Source: Mucilaginibacter arboris (GTDB taxonomy: Bacteria; Bacteroidota; Bacteroidia; Sphingobacteriales; Sphingobacteriaceae). From it: a stretch of DNA of 64,000 bases. How positions within the stretch are numbered: the first letter of the stretch is position 1; every line of letters starts with the position of its first letter. Both the position numbers and the translations under genes were made by a program. This document shows positions 37,393-46,718 of this stretch, piece after piece. The stretch is taken from positions 186,001-250,000 of the forward strand of contig NZ_WPIK01000003.1 in assembly GCF_009754915.1 (NCBI RefSeq), in the 5' to 3' direction. The notes under the pieces were generated by a model. It had not been told where the DNA came from. It made no database searches and saw only the letters and a list, made by a program, of their open reading frames with translations.

Positions 37393-38772
37393 TTGGAAAC
37401 AGGAAATCAAATATCAGAATTAGCAACTGCCGGAAACGGTAAGTTCCTATGCGTTCTTGGAGCCGGAGAAAGTGGCGTAGGTGCAGCTTTTTTAGCGCGT
37501 AAGCAGGGTTTTAAAGTTTTTGTTTCTGATTTCGGGCAGATGAACGAAAAGTACAAACAGCAGTTGCAGGACTGGAACATTGATTTTGAAGAGAACCAGC
37601 ATTCCGAAGAAATTATTTTGCAGGCTGATGAAGTAGTAAAAAGTCCGGGCATTCCTGAAAAAGCGCCAATTGTTAAAAAATTAAAGGCAAAAGGTATTCC
37701 GGTTATTTCTGAAATTGAGTTTGCCGGAAGATATACCAAAGCGAAAATGATCTGCATCACCGGGTCAAACGGCAAAACTACTACGGCAAGCTTAACTTAT
37801 CACCTGCTAAAAAAGGCAGGTTTAAATGTTGGCCTGGCTGGTAACATCGGGAAAAGTTTTGCTTACCAGGTTGCTGCCGAAAAGTACGATCATTTTGTTT
37901 TGGAGATCAGCAGTTTTATGCTTGATGATATGTATCAGTTTAAGGCTGATATTGCTGTACTATTGAATATCACACCAGATCACCTCGATCGGTACGAATA
38001 TAAAATGGATAATTATGCCGATTCTAAATTTCGGATCATTCAAAACCAAACCGGTGCTGATTATCTGATTTATTGTGCCGATGACGAAGAAACTGTAAAA
38101 GGAATTAACAAACGTAAGATCACAGCCAAAAAACTTCCTTTTTCTATCCAAAAAAAGGTGGAACAAGGCGCCTATCTGTCGGACGATGAGATTTTTATTT
38201 TAACGGATAAAGGAGACCTGAACATGTACATCAACGAATTGGCTTTGCAGGGTAAGCATAATATTTATAACAGCATGGCTTCAGGTATTACTGCTAAAGT
38301 TCTCGAATTAAGGAACGAAACGATCCGTGAAAGCATGGGCGATTTCAAGAACATTGAGCACAGGCTGGAACATGCAGGTAATATTGCGGGCATTAGTTTT
38401 ATCAATGATTCTAAAGCTACCAATGTTAATTCTACCTGGTATGCTTTGGAAAGTATGAATACGGATGTTGTACTGATTTTGGGTGGCGTAGATAAAGGCA
38501 ACGATTACACGATGCTGAAAGAACTGGTAAAGCAGAAAGTAAAAGCCATTGTGTGTTTGGGGAAAGATAACAAACGCATCCATGAAGCTTTTGAAGATGA
38601 TGTAGAGATGATTGTAAACACTTTTTCGGCAGCAGAAGCGGTACAAATGGCGTATCATCTGGCAAAAAAAGGGGATACCGTTTTGTTATCTCCGGCTTGT
38701 GCCAGTTTCGATCTGTTCAAAAATTATGAAGACCGCGGCCGGCAGTTTAAAGCAGCGGTGAAGGAATTATAG
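37393..38772 (+). CDS. murD: UDP-MurNAc-L-alanine: D-glutamate ligase MurD
   Basis: 459 residues. N-terminal Rossmann-like domain (LGAGESGVGAAFLARKQGFKV), P-loop ITGSNGKTTTASL, then LNITPDHLDRYEYKMDNYADSKFRI, and the C-terminal DSKATNVNSTWYALES, with LLSPACASFDLF at the end. It adds D-Glu to UDP-MurNAc-Ala. It begins 40 bp after mraY, separated by a repeat arm. It is followed by a 90-bp gap to ftsW with a low-complexity AGCCAATAGCCAATAGTTGA stretch. Confidence 0.97.
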   Translation: METGNQISELATAGNGKFLCVLGAGESGVGAAFLARKQGFKVFVSDFGQMNEKYKQQLQDWNIDFEENQHSEEIILQADEVVKSPGIPEKAPIVKKLKAKGIPVISEIEFAGRYTKAKMICITGSNGKTTTASLTYHLLKKAGLNVGLAGNIGKSFAYQVAAEKYDHFVLEISSFMLDDMYQFKADIAVLLNITPDHLDRYEYKMDNYADSKFRIIQNQTGADYLIYCADDEETVKGINKRKITAKKLPFSIQKKVEQGAYLSDDEIFILTDKGDLNMYINELALQGKHNIYNSMASGITAKVLELRNETIRESMGDFKNIEHRLEHAGNIAGISFINDSKATNVNSTWYALESMNTDVVLILGGVDKGNDYTMLKELVKQKVKAIVCLGKDNKRIHEAFEDDVEMIVNTFSAAEAVQMAYHLAKKGDTVLLSPACASFDLFKNYEDRGRQFKAAVKEL

Positions 38773-38861
38773 GAGGAAGCAAATAGCCAATAGCCAATAG
38801 TTGATGGTTCATGGTGGGTGGACGTGCGGCTATGAGCTATTAAAATATTAACAAAAATTGA

Positions 38862-40037
38862 ATGAATAGCATTAACAGAATACTTAGTCAAACCAAAGGC
38901 GACCGCTGGATCTGGCTGATCGTTATCCTGTTGTCTGTAATTTCGGCTTTAGCTGTTTACAGTTCAACAGGAACGCTGGCTTATAAACGCGGTGTTGGTG
39001 CAGAGTCAATCCTCATTAAACACATGGCCATGATATTTGGCGGTATTGCACTGATGTATGTTTCGCACAAATTGGATTACCGTTATTACTCTGGTATATC
39101 TAAAGTCCTGATGATGGTAACCATTCCGTTGTTGCTTTATACCCTTCTTTTTGGTAACCACGTAAACGATGCAAGCCGCTGGATTGCTATTCCCGGGACT
39201 GGTTTAACTTTCCAAACCTCAGATTTAGCCAAATTATCACTCATTACTTTTCTGGCCCGAAGTTTATCGCGCAAGCAGGAAAATATTAAGGATGTTAAAG
39301 AATCTTTTATGCCGATTATGGGTTCGGTTTGTGTTGTTTTTATCCTGATCGCATTAGCTAATTTATCTACCGCATTAATGCTGTTCGGTGTAAGTGTTTT
39401 ATTATTGATTATCGGCCGGATCAGCATTAAACAAATTGCAGTGGTTTGCCTGGCAGGGGCAGTTTTATTAGCAGGCGTAATATTTTTAGGGCCAAGACGG
39501 AAAACGTATGCTTCGCGTATTCAAACTTTTATGCACCCAAGCAAAGTTGACCGCGATAAATCCTTTCAGTCTGATCATGCAAAAATTGCTATTGCAACCG
39601 GTGGGATTTTTGGAAAAGGCCCTGGAAACAGTACCGAGCGCAATTATCTGCCGCATCCATATTCAGATTTTATTTATGCAACGATTATAGAAGAATATGG
39701 ATTGATTGGCGGTTTTTCACTGGTACTGATCTACCTGTTTTTATTATATCGATGCATCAAAATTGTAACCAAAGCGCCAAAAGCATTTGGGGCATTGCTT
39801 GCCGCAGGTTTAAGTTTTAGTTTAACGATACAGGCTTTTGCCAACATGGCTGTTGCCGTTGGTTTAGGCCCGGTTACTGGTGTCCCACTTCCGTTAGTAA
39901 GTATGGGCGGAACTTCCATCTTATTTACAAGTGTGGCTTTCGGTATTATTTTATCGGTAAGCCGGCATATTGATGAGTATGAAGATAACCGGAAAGTGGT
40001 TATAGGAGAGATCAGGGAAAAAGAAGTAGCAGCGTAA
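38862..40037 (+). CDS. ftsW: Septal peptidoglycan polymerase FtsW
   Basis: 391 residues, SEDS family, about ten membrane helices. Recognisable motifs: WIWLIVILLSVISALAVYSS at the N terminus, DASRWIAIPGTGLTFQTSDLAKL, TGGIFGKGPGNSTERNYLPHPYSDFIYATIIEEYG split across the conserved periplasmic loop, and TGVPLPLVSMGGTSILF at the end. It polymerises glycan strands at the septum with FtsI. The gap to murG (40038-40135) carries two near-identical repeat arms. Confidence 0.97.
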   Translation: MNSINRILSQTKGDRWIWLIVILLSVISALAVYSSTGTLAYKRGVGAESILIKHMAMIFGGIALMYVSHKLDYRYYSGISKVLMMVTIPLLLYTLLFGNHVNDASRWIAIPGTGLTFQTSDLAKLSLITFLARSLSRKQENIKDVKESFMPIMGSVCVVFILIALANLSTALMLFGVSVLLLIIGRISIKQIAVVCLAGAVLLAGVIFLGPRRKTYASRIQTFMHPSKVDRDKSFQSDHAKIAIATGGIFGKGPGNSTERNYLPHPYSDFIYATIIEEYGLIGGFSLVLIYLFLLYRCIKIVTKAPKAFGALLAAGLSFSLTIQAFANMAVAVGLGPVTGVPLPLVSMGGTSILFTSVAFGIILSVSRHIDEYEDNRKVVIGEIREKEVAA

Positions 40038-40119
40038 ATTTTAGGTCGGTAAAAGAAGCATGAACAGTTGTAAGTTAAAAGGTTATGGGTTGTAAGTTTT
40101 AGGTCGGTAAAAGAAGCAT
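40037..40119. repeat. Two direct copies of one repeat arm between ftsW and murG
   Basis: TTTTAGGTCGGTAAAAGAAG then CAT occurs at 40039-40061 and again at 40097-40119, 58 bp apart in the same orientation, separated by a GTTGTAAGTT-type low-complexity stretch. The GGTCGG core variant occurs elsewhere only inside ligA (60579-60601). Confidence 0.88.
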
Positions 40120-40135
40120 ATCAGAATAAAAAGGA

Positions 40136-41239
40136 ATGGCAAAAAGGATCATCATAAGCGGCGGCGGAACCGGAGGACATATCTTCCCGGCTGTAGCTAT
40201 TGCGGATGCCCTGAAAAAGCTGCATCCGGATACTGTTATTCTTTTTGTAGGTGCAAACGGGAGAATGGAAATGGAAAAAGTTCCTGCTGCCGGATATGAA
40301 ATTGTTGGTTTGGACATTGCCGGTTTTCAGCGTGGCTCTATCCTGAAAAACCTGTTGTTGCCATTTAAAGTTTTTAGCAGTATAAGCAAAGCAAAAGCAA
40401 TCATCAAGAACTTTAAACCTGATGCTGTGGTTGGCGTTGGCGGTTATGCTTCTGGCCCGCTTTTGTATGCAGCTTCAACTAAAAATATTCCGATTTTAAT
40501 TCAGGAACAAAACTCCTATGCTGGCCTAACCAACAAATGGCTGGCAAAAAAAGCAAAGCGTATTTGTGTTGCTTTTGATGGCATGGAAAGGTTTTTTCCT
40601 GGAGATCGCATCATCAAAACAGGCAATCCAATTCGCCGGGCATCGGTAGAAATTACCGGAAAGCGGGAAGAAGCTTTAACCTTTTTCAAGCTTTCTCCGT
40701 CAAAAAAAACAATATTGGTTACCGGCGGAAGTCTGGGTGCCGGAACTTTAAACAATTGCCTGTTGGCAGGTTCAGATCAATTGATTGCTGCCGATGTACA
40801 GGTAGTTTGGCAAACCGGCAAGTATTACTATAAAACGATTAAGGAAAAGCTGGGCGAGAATTATCATCCGAATATTTGTGTGGTCGAGTTTTTTAACCGG
40901 ATGGACCTGGCTTATGCTGCTGCTGATGTTATTATCTCTCGTGCCGGAGCTGGAACGATTGCCGAATTATGCCTGGTAAAAAAAGCAGTCATCCTCGTAC
41001 CTTCGCCAAATGTGGCCGAAGATCATCAAACTAAAAATGCTTTGGCATTGGTACGGCAAAATGCAGCAGTTTTAGTGAAAGATGCAGATGCAGAAAATAT
41101 GCTGATAAAAACAGTATTGGATTTGCTGAAGGATGAAGCAAGACAACAAAAACTAAGTACACAAATTGGCAAACTGGCTATGCCAGATGCAGATATCAAT
41201 ATTGCAAAAGAAGTATTAAAAATAACAAACGATAATTAA
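40136..41239 (+). CDS. murG: UDP-GlcNAc: undecaprenyl-PP-MurNAc-pentapeptide transferase MurG
   Basis: 367 residues, GT28 family. Opens with the glycine-rich SGGGTGGHIFPAVAIADAL, then GVGGYASGPLLYAA, LIQEQNSYAGLTNKWLAK and GNPIRRA. The second domain has TGGSLGAGTLNN and SRAGAGTIAEL, ending VPSPNVAEDHQTKNA. It makes lipid II on the inner face of the membrane. ATG 40136 has an AAAAGGA ribosome-binding-like stretch just before it, right after a repeat arm. Confidence 0.97.
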   Translation: MAKRIIISGGGTGGHIFPAVAIADALKKLHPDTVILFVGANGRMEMEKVPAAGYEIVGLDIAGFQRGSILKNLLLPFKVFSSISKAKAIIKNFKPDAVVGVGGYASGPLLYAASTKNIPILIQEQNSYAGLTNKWLAKKAKRICVAFDGMERFFPGDRIIKTGNPIRRASVEITGKREEALTFFKLSPSKKTILVTGGSLGAGTLNNCLLAGSDQLIAADVQVVWQTGKYYYKTIKEKLGENYHPNICVVEFFNRMDLAYAAADVIISRAGAGTIAELCLVKKAVILVPSPNVAEDHQTKNALALVRQNAAVLVKDADAENMLIKTVLDLLKDEARQQKLSTQIGKLAMPDADINIAKEVLKITNDN

Positions 41240-41244
41240 ACAAG

Positions 41245-41268
41245 ATGCTGTTTTTACAGCATAAAAAT
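41245..41268. repeat. Degenerate repeat arm or small hairpin before murC
   Basis: ATGCTGT-TTTT-ACAGCAT (41245-41262) is a 7-bp stem followed by AAAAATT. It aligns with the family arm ATGCTTCTTTTATCAGCATA with a few changes, so it may be a decayed copy. It lies directly in front of the murC start. Confidence 0.35.
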
Positions 41269-41269
41269 T

Positions 41270-42628
41270 ATGGAACTGAATAGCATACAACGTGTTTACT
41301 TGATTGGCATCGGCGGGATCGGCATGAGCGGTTTGGCCCGGTACTTTCAGCATCGCGGCTGTTTGGTTGCCGGTTACGATAAAACGCAAACTGCTTTAAC
41401 CACAGCGTTGGAGCAGGAAAATATCGAAATTGCGTATCACGATGAAATCGATTATATCCCTTTTGATTTTAACGAGCCGGAAGAAGGCACCCTGGTAATT
41501 TACACACCTGCGGTTCCTGCAAATTCTTTAATCTTAAACTTCTTTCAGGATAAAAAATTCACCCTAAAAAAACGTTCGGAAGTTTTAGGCATCATTAGCA
41601 AAGGCATGTTTACCATTGCCGTTGCAGGCACGCATGGCAAAACAACTACTTCCTGCATGATTGCACATGTTATGCGTGCTTCCGGAAATGATTGTTCTGC
41701 TTTTTTAGGTGGAATTGCAACCAATTATCAAACTAATGTATTGTTCGGAAGTAATGAAATGCTGGTGGTTGAGGCGGATGAATACGATCGTTCGTTCTTA
41801 ACACTTCATCCTGATATTGCCGTAGTTACTTCTATGGATGCAGACCATCTCGATATTTATGGTGATAAAAACAGCATGGTTCAGGCGTTTCAGCAGTTTG
41901 CATCTCAAGTTAAAACAGACGGAAAACTGATATATAAAAAAGGTTTGCCTTTAAATAAAGGAGTTACTTACGCAACAGATGCTGAAGCTGAAGCTATTGC
42001 GGAAAATATCCGCATAGAAAACGGAACATATCATTTTGACTTTAAAAATAAAGAAACCCAAATTAAAGCTATTCAATTAGGCATTGCAGGAATACATAAT
42101 GTTGAAAATGCAGTTGCTGCTATACAAACAGCATTATTTTTAGAGGTTGGCCCGAAGGAAATAAAAGCTGCATTAAAATCTTTTCTGGGCATAAAACGGC
42201 GGTTTGAATACATCATCAATACTAATAAAGCCATTTATATTGATGATTATGCCCATCACCCGGAAGAACTGCGTGCTTGCATTACTTCGGTAAAAGAGCT
42301 TTATCCGGATAAAGAACTGACTGTTATTTTTCAGCCGCATTTGTACACAAGAACGAGGGATTTTGCAGATGAATTTGCAGAAGTTTTATCTCAAACTAAT
42401 CATTTGCTTTTGCTAAATATTTATCCTGCAAGAGAATTACCAATTGAAGGTGTAAATGCAGAAATGATTTTGGAACGGATGAAACCTTCATCAAATGCAA
42501 AAAAATATACGGTAAAAGAAGCATTGGATTACGTGCAGCAGCAAAAGCCCGAATTATTGTTAACCGTGGGCGCAGGCGATATTGACAAAATGGTTGAACC
42601 TTTAAAAGCAGCTTTACAAAATGTTTAA
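41270..42628 (+). CDS. murC: UDP-MurNAc: L-alanine ligase MurC
   Basis: 452 residues. N-terminal GIGGIGMSGLARYF, P-loop AVAGTHGKTTTSCMIAHV, VVEADEYDRSFL, TSMDADHLDIYGD, and the C-terminal IDDYAHHPEEL and FQPHLYTRTRDF. It starts peptide stem synthesis in the cytoplasm. A 17-bp match to the dispersed repeat arm (42508-42524) encodes YTVKEAL near the C terminus; because KEA is a common codon run this one may be coincidental. It overlaps ftsQ by 8 bp. Confidence 0.97.
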   Translation: MELNSIQRVYLIGIGGIGMSGLARYFQHRGCLVAGYDKTQTALTTALEQENIEIAYHDEIDYIPFDFNEPEEGTLVIYTPAVPANSLILNFFQDKKFTLKKRSEVLGIISKGMFTIAVAGTHGKTTTSCMIAHVMRASGNDCSAFLGGIATNYQTNVLFGSNEMLVVEADEYDRSFLTLHPDIAVVTSMDADHLDIYGDKNSMVQAFQQFASQVKTDGKLIYKKGLPLNKGVTYATDAEAEAIAENIRIENGTYHFDFKNKETQIKAIQLGIAGIHNVENAVAAIQTALFLEVGPKEIKAALKSFLGIKRRFEYIINTNKAIYIDDYAHHPEELRACITSVKELYPDKELTVIFQPHLYTRTRDFADEFAEVLSQTNHLLLLNIYPARELPIEGVNAEMILERMKPSSNAKKYTVKEALDYVQQQKPELLLTVGAGDIDKMVEPLKAALQNV

Positions 42629-43487
42629 AAAACCAATTTGGAAGCACATTGCATTTGGTTTGATCTGGGCAGTTTGCCTGGGTGGTTTATTTGTGCTGAT
42701 GAGTTTTATCGGCATAAAAAGAGCATCTATGTTGTGCCGGGAAGTAAAGGTTTATATACCGGGCAATGAATATTTTGTTGACCGGCAGGAAGTCAATTCG
42801 ATTTTGCATGTAGGCAACAATACTTTGGTGGGCAAGAAACTGGAAGACATCAACATCCATCAGCTGGAAAAAACTTTGCAGGCTAACCCTTTTATTGAAT
42901 TTGCTAAAGTTTATGCCGATATGGATGGCGTAGTTAATGTAGAAATCCGCCAGCGGCAACCCATTTTGCGCATAATGAACCGGTTTGAGCAAGATTTTTA
43001 TGTAGATCAGTATGGTTTAAAAATTCCGCTTTCTGCAAACTTTACGGCACCTGTACTGGTTGCAACCGGCAACATTGATGAAGTTTTTATAAACCGTGTA
43101 GATACTTTGCATACCGCGATGGCCAAAGCTTTATTTAAAACTGCCGACTTTATCAGGAGGGATTCTTTGTGGGATGCGCAGATAGAACAAATTAACGTAA
43201 ACGCAAATCACGAGATAGAATTAATTCCAAGGATAGGCAACCAGCGGATTTTATTGGGTAATGCAGATTCATTGGATAAAAAATTTAAAAATTTGTTAAT
43301 TTTTTATCAAAAAGCGATACCTAAAACCGGCTGGGGTGCGTATAAAGTTATTAACATTAAATACGCCAACCAGGTTATTGGCATTAAAAGCGATTCTTTG
43401 TTAAAAACGGTAGCGCTAAAGCCAAAGCAAATAGTTAAACAAGATACTAATCATATTAATCAGCATTCAACTCAAAATATACATTAG
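42621..43487 (+). CDS. ftsQ: Cell division protein FtsQ/DivIB-like
   Basis: 288 residues. One N-terminal transmembrane helix (IAFGLIWAVCLGGLFVLMSF), then a POTRA-like domain (YIPGNEYFVDRQEVNSILHV, LEKTLQANPFIEFAKVYADM, GVVNVEIRQRQPILRI) and a beta domain. This is FtsQ topology, and the position between murC and ftsA confirms it. It recruits the later division proteins at the septum. The C-terminal tail is charged and Asn/His/Gln-rich. Confidence 0.9.
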   Translation: MFKKPIWKHIAFGLIWAVCLGGLFVLMSFIGIKRASMLCREVKVYIPGNEYFVDRQEVNSILHVGNNTLVGKKLEDINIHQLEKTLQANPFIEFAKVYADMDGVVNVEIRQRQPILRIMNRFEQDFYVDQYGLKIPLSANFTAPVLVATGNIDEVFINRVDTLHTAMAKALFKTADFIRRDSLWDAQIEQINVNANHEIELIPRIGNQRILLGNADSLDKKFKNLLIFYQKAIPKTGWGAYKVINIKYANQVIGIKSDSLLKTVALKPKQIVKQDTNHINQHSTQNIH

Positions 43488-43489
43488 AA

Positions 43490-44839
43490 ATGGAAAAGGT
43501 TTCTATCAGTCACGACAAAAGTTCGCCAATTGTAGTTGGCTTAGACATTGGTACAACAAAAATCTGCGCAATTGTAGGCCGCAGAAGTAAAGATCATACA
43601 GTTGAAATTTTAGGTATCGGAAAGGCAGAATCGGCGGGTGTAACACGTGGTGTGGTATCAAACATTGATAAAACAGTGCAGGGGATTACGCAGGCAATCG
43701 ATATAGCAGCAGCACAATCTAACGTAGAGATCCGGGTGGTAAACGTAGGTATTGCTGGCCAGCATATTAAAAGTTTACAGCACCGGGGTTTAATTACCCG
43801 CCGGGATTTAAACCGGGAAATTAACCGGAAAGATATTGATAAACTGATCGAGGACATGTATAATTTGGTTATGCCTCCTGGAGAAGAAATTATCCATGTT
43901 TTACCGCAGGAATTTACGGTAGATAATGAACCTGGGATCAAAGACCCGATTGGTATGGCTGGCGTTCGTTTGGAAGCTAATTTTCATATCATTTCCGGCC
44001 AAGTTACGGCTGTAAAAAACATTGTGAAATGTGTAACCAAAGCAGGATTGGAAAGCCACGAACTTATCCTGGAACCATTGGCCTCTTCAGAAGCAGTTTT
44101 AACCGAAGAAGAAAAAGAAGCAGGTGTGGTTTTAATTGATATTGGCGGCGGCACAACCGATCTGGCTATTTTCCATGAAGGAATTATACGCCACACGGCG
44201 GTTATTCCGTTTGGTGGAAATAGCGTTACAGAAGATATACGCGAAGGTTGTTCAGTAATGCGCAACATCGCCGAAATGTTAAAAACCCGTTTTGGATCAG
44301 CTCTGGCAGAAGAAAATAAAGATAACGAGATTGTTTGTGTACCAGGTTTGCGCGGAAGGGAATCAAAAGAAATATCGGTAAAAAATCTGGCTTATGTAAT
44401 CCAGGCCCGGATGGAAGAAATCATAGAACATGTTTATTATGAGATCAAAACTTCCGGTTACGAAAAGAAAATGATTGGCGGAATTGTAATAACCGGCGGT
44501 GGTGCAGAGTTAAAACATTTGCCGCAGCTGGTAGAATATGTTACCGGTTTAGATTGCCGCATTGGTTATCCGAGTGAGCATCTGGCAAAAAACGAAGTAT
44601 TACAAAAAAATATTTTTGACGAACTGCAAAGCCCGATGTATGCTACCGGTATTGGTTTGTTAATTAAAGGGATACAGAAAATGGAAGATACAGAAGTACA
44701 GCCGGTTACAGAAGTAAAATCTCAGGTTAAACCCGCAAGTGTTACTTCGGAGAAAAAACATGGTTTACTTTCCAGGATGTTGGAGAAGGGAAAGATTTTT
44801 ATCAAAGATGATATCAAAGATGAAGATTTCTTAAAATAA
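43490..44839 (+). CDS. ftsA: Cell division protein FtsA
   Basis: 449 residues, actin-fold ATPase. VVGLDIGTTKICAIVGRR at the N terminus is phosphate loop 1; RGVVSNIDKTVQGI, VVLIDIGGGTTDLAIF (phosphate 2) and GGIVITGGGAELKHLPQL (adenosine motif) follow. The C terminus ends in a helix rich in K and hydrophobics (LLSRMLEKGKIFIKDDIKDE) like the membrane-targeting amphipathic helix. It tethers FtsZ to the membrane. It starts 3 bp after the ftsQ stop. Confidence 0.97.
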   Translation: MEKVSISHDKSSPIVVGLDIGTTKICAIVGRRSKDHTVEILGIGKAESAGVTRGVVSNIDKTVQGITQAIDIAAAQSNVEIRVVNVGIAGQHIKSLQHRGLITRRDLNREINRKDIDKLIEDMYNLVMPPGEEIIHVLPQEFTVDNEPGIKDPIGMAGVRLEANFHIISGQVTAVKNIVKCVTKAGLESHELILEPLASSEAVLTEEEKEAGVVLIDIGGGTTDLAIFHEGIIRHTAVIPFGGNSVTEDIREGCSVMRNIAEMLKTRFGSALAEENKDNEIVCVPGLRGRESKEISVKNLAYVIQARMEEIIEHVYYEIKTSGYEKKMIGGIVITGGGAELKHLPQLVEYVTGLDCRIGYPSEHLAKNEVLQKNIFDELQSPMYATGIGLLIKGIQKMEDTEVQPVTEVKSQVKPASVTSEKKHGLLSRMLEKGKIFIKDDIKDEDFLK

Positions 44840-44950
44840 AAGTTTATAAATCAAAGGTAAATTCATTATAAAAAATAATTTGTAAAAACGTAATATTACG
44901 TTTTGTTAATTGAGTCGTCAATATATCTATATAGCTTAAGATCAGGCATT

Positions 44951-46576
44951 ATGCAATTTGAAATGTTAAAAGAAAAGTCGTCTATCATCAAAGTAATTGG
45001 TGTAGGCGGCGGCGGCGGCAACGCAGTAAACCACATGTACAAACAGGGTATTACCGGTGTTGATTTTATTATCTGTAATACAGATGCACAGGCTTTAGAG
45101 TTAAGCCCGATCCCCAATAAAGTACAGTTAGGTGCAAGCTTAACAGAAGGAATGGGTGCAGGCTCGATCCCGGAAGTTGGTAAAAACTCAGCTATAGAAA
45201 ATATTGACGATATTAAGCAGATGCTGGGTACTAACACTAAAATGCTGTTTATTACAGCAGGAATGGGCGGCGGCACAGGTACAGGCGCCAGTCCGATTAT
45301 TGCACAGGCAGCACGCGAATTGGATATTTTAACGGTAGGTATTATCACTACACCTTTTTCTTTTGAAGGCAAACGCCGTAAAATGCAGGCCGAAGAAGGA
45401 ATGGAAGAACTGCGGAAATATGTAGATTCTTTCCTGGTGATTTCTAATGACAGGCTACGTGAAATTTTTGGCAACCTGACTTTAGGCGCTGCCTTTGCAC
45501 AGGCAGATGATATTTTAACTACTGCAGCGAAAGGAATTGCAGAGATAATTACACTTCCGGGTTATATCAATGTTGACTTTAAGGATGTGCGTACGGTAAT
45601 GAAAGACAGCGGCGTCTCTATTATGGGAAGTTATGCTTCTGCTGGCGAGAACCGTGCTTATGAAGCCGTAAGAGGCGCTTTAGCTTCACCATTATTAAAA
45701 GATAATGAGATTGAAGGTGCACGATATATTCTCTTAAATATCAGTTCCGGCTCTAAAGAGGTAACGATGGATGAAGTAAGTATCATTACCGATTATATTC
45801 AGGAAGAAGCAGGTTTAATGGCAGATTTGATCTGGGGTAATTGCAAGGATGAAAACCTGGGCGAAAAAATCTCGGTAACAATTATTGCTACCGGCTTCCA
45901 AACCAAGGATGAGCGCGAGAAAGTGCAAAGCAGCAAAAAAGTTGTTTCGCACCTGATTACCGATAATCAACCTTTGGTTAAAGCAGTAAACGAATTTACG
46001 GTTAATACCGGAAGGGAGAATAACCAGGAGCCGTTTTTGAAAGTCAATGATGAAAATCAGGGAAACCAGATGAACAACCCTTTCCAAAAAAGGGAAGAAG
46101 CTTCCAGACAAGAACAAAGCGGAACGATCAGATACAAACTTAATGAGGATGATAAAAAGCAGGAAACCGAAAAGGATTCGTCAGGCTTTAGCTTTAAAGT
46201 TGCAGAACCGTTAAGTTTTGATAAACCTGCAGAAACTTCCTATATTGCAGAAGCAGGCAGGCCGGAACCGGTAAAACCAGAACCACAACCTGTTGCTTCC
46301 GGTGCCGATGATCAGAAAACGGATGAATCTATCGAAGAACAATTGCGTAAATCCAGGGAACGTATTATGCGTTTAAAAGATTTAAGTATGAAATTGAGAA
46401 GCGGTAACATCCAGGAACTGGAAAATGTACCGGCATATAAACGTAAAGAAGTTGCTTTACAGCAAAATACACATTCATCAGAATCGCAGGTTTCCAGGTT
46501 TTCTTTATTAGCTGATGAAGACGGAAAAACCGAGATCAGGCCAAATAATTCTTTTTTGCACGATAATGTAGATTAA
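44951..46576 (+). CDS. ftsZ: Cell division GTPase FtsZ
   Basis: 541 residues from ATG 44951 (MQFEMLKEKSS); an in-frame TTG at 44903 would add 16 residues unlike FtsZ. The GTPase core has IKVIGVGGGGGNAVNHM, the tubulin signature GGGTGTGASPIIAQAA, and TTPFSFEGKRR. After about residue 330 comes a long charged linker (Gln, Lys, Pro, Glu rich). A short conserved peptide VPAYKRKEV, probably the FtsA-binding C-terminal peptide, is not at the end: about 45 more residues follow, ending FLHDNVD. FtsZ forms the cytokinetic ring. A strong terminator closes the cluster. Confidence 0.97.
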   Translation: MQFEMLKEKSSIIKVIGVGGGGGNAVNHMYKQGITGVDFIICNTDAQALELSPIPNKVQLGASLTEGMGAGSIPEVGKNSAIENIDDIKQMLGTNTKMLFITAGMGGGTGTGASPIIAQAARELDILTVGIITTPFSFEGKRRKMQAEEGMEELRKYVDSFLVISNDRLREIFGNLTLGAAFAQADDILTTAAKGIAEIITLPGYINVDFKDVRTVMKDSGVSIMGSYASAGENRAYEAVRGALASPLLKDNEIEGARYILLNISSGSKEVTMDEVSIITDYIQEEAGLMADLIWGNCKDENLGEKISVTIIATGFQTKDEREKVQSSKKVVSHLITDNQPLVKAVNEFTVNTGRENNQEPFLKVNDENQGNQMNNPFQKREEASRQEQSGTIRYKLNEDDKKQETEKDSSGFSFKVAEPLSFDKPAETSYIAEAGRPEPVKPEPQPVASGADDQKTDESIEEQLRKSRERIMRLKDLSMKLRSGNIQELENVPAYKRKEVALQQNTHSSESQVSRFSLLADEDGKTEIRPNNSFLHDNVD

Positions 46577-46596
46577 ACTTATTGGCCTTAACTTAC

Positions 46597-46626
46597 AGGC
46601 CTTTGTTTAAACAAAGGCCTTTTTTG
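46597..46626 (+). terminator. Terminator at the end of the dcw cluster
   Basis: AGGCCTTTGTTT/AAACAAAGGCCT (46597-46620) is a perfect 24-nt palindrome followed by T5 (46621-46625), 20 bp after the ftsZ stop. Confidence 0.88.
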
Positions 46627-46718
46627 TTGGTTTTAAGTAAGAGTTGCTTGCTTCTTTTGCTGATAAAAAATATTACAGCTATTTTTACCGGGTTACTGTT
46701 ACATTAAAATAAACTGTT

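Noticed and set aside
42508-42524. 17-bp arm match inside murC
   Set aside because: It encodes TVKEAL with no match in the flanks. It is probably the common Lys-Glu-Ala codon run, although an inserted arm cannot be excluded.
46645-46670. TGCTTCTTTTGCTGATAAAA after ftsZ
   Set aside because: Similar start but the core is rearranged; too degenerate to count as an arm.
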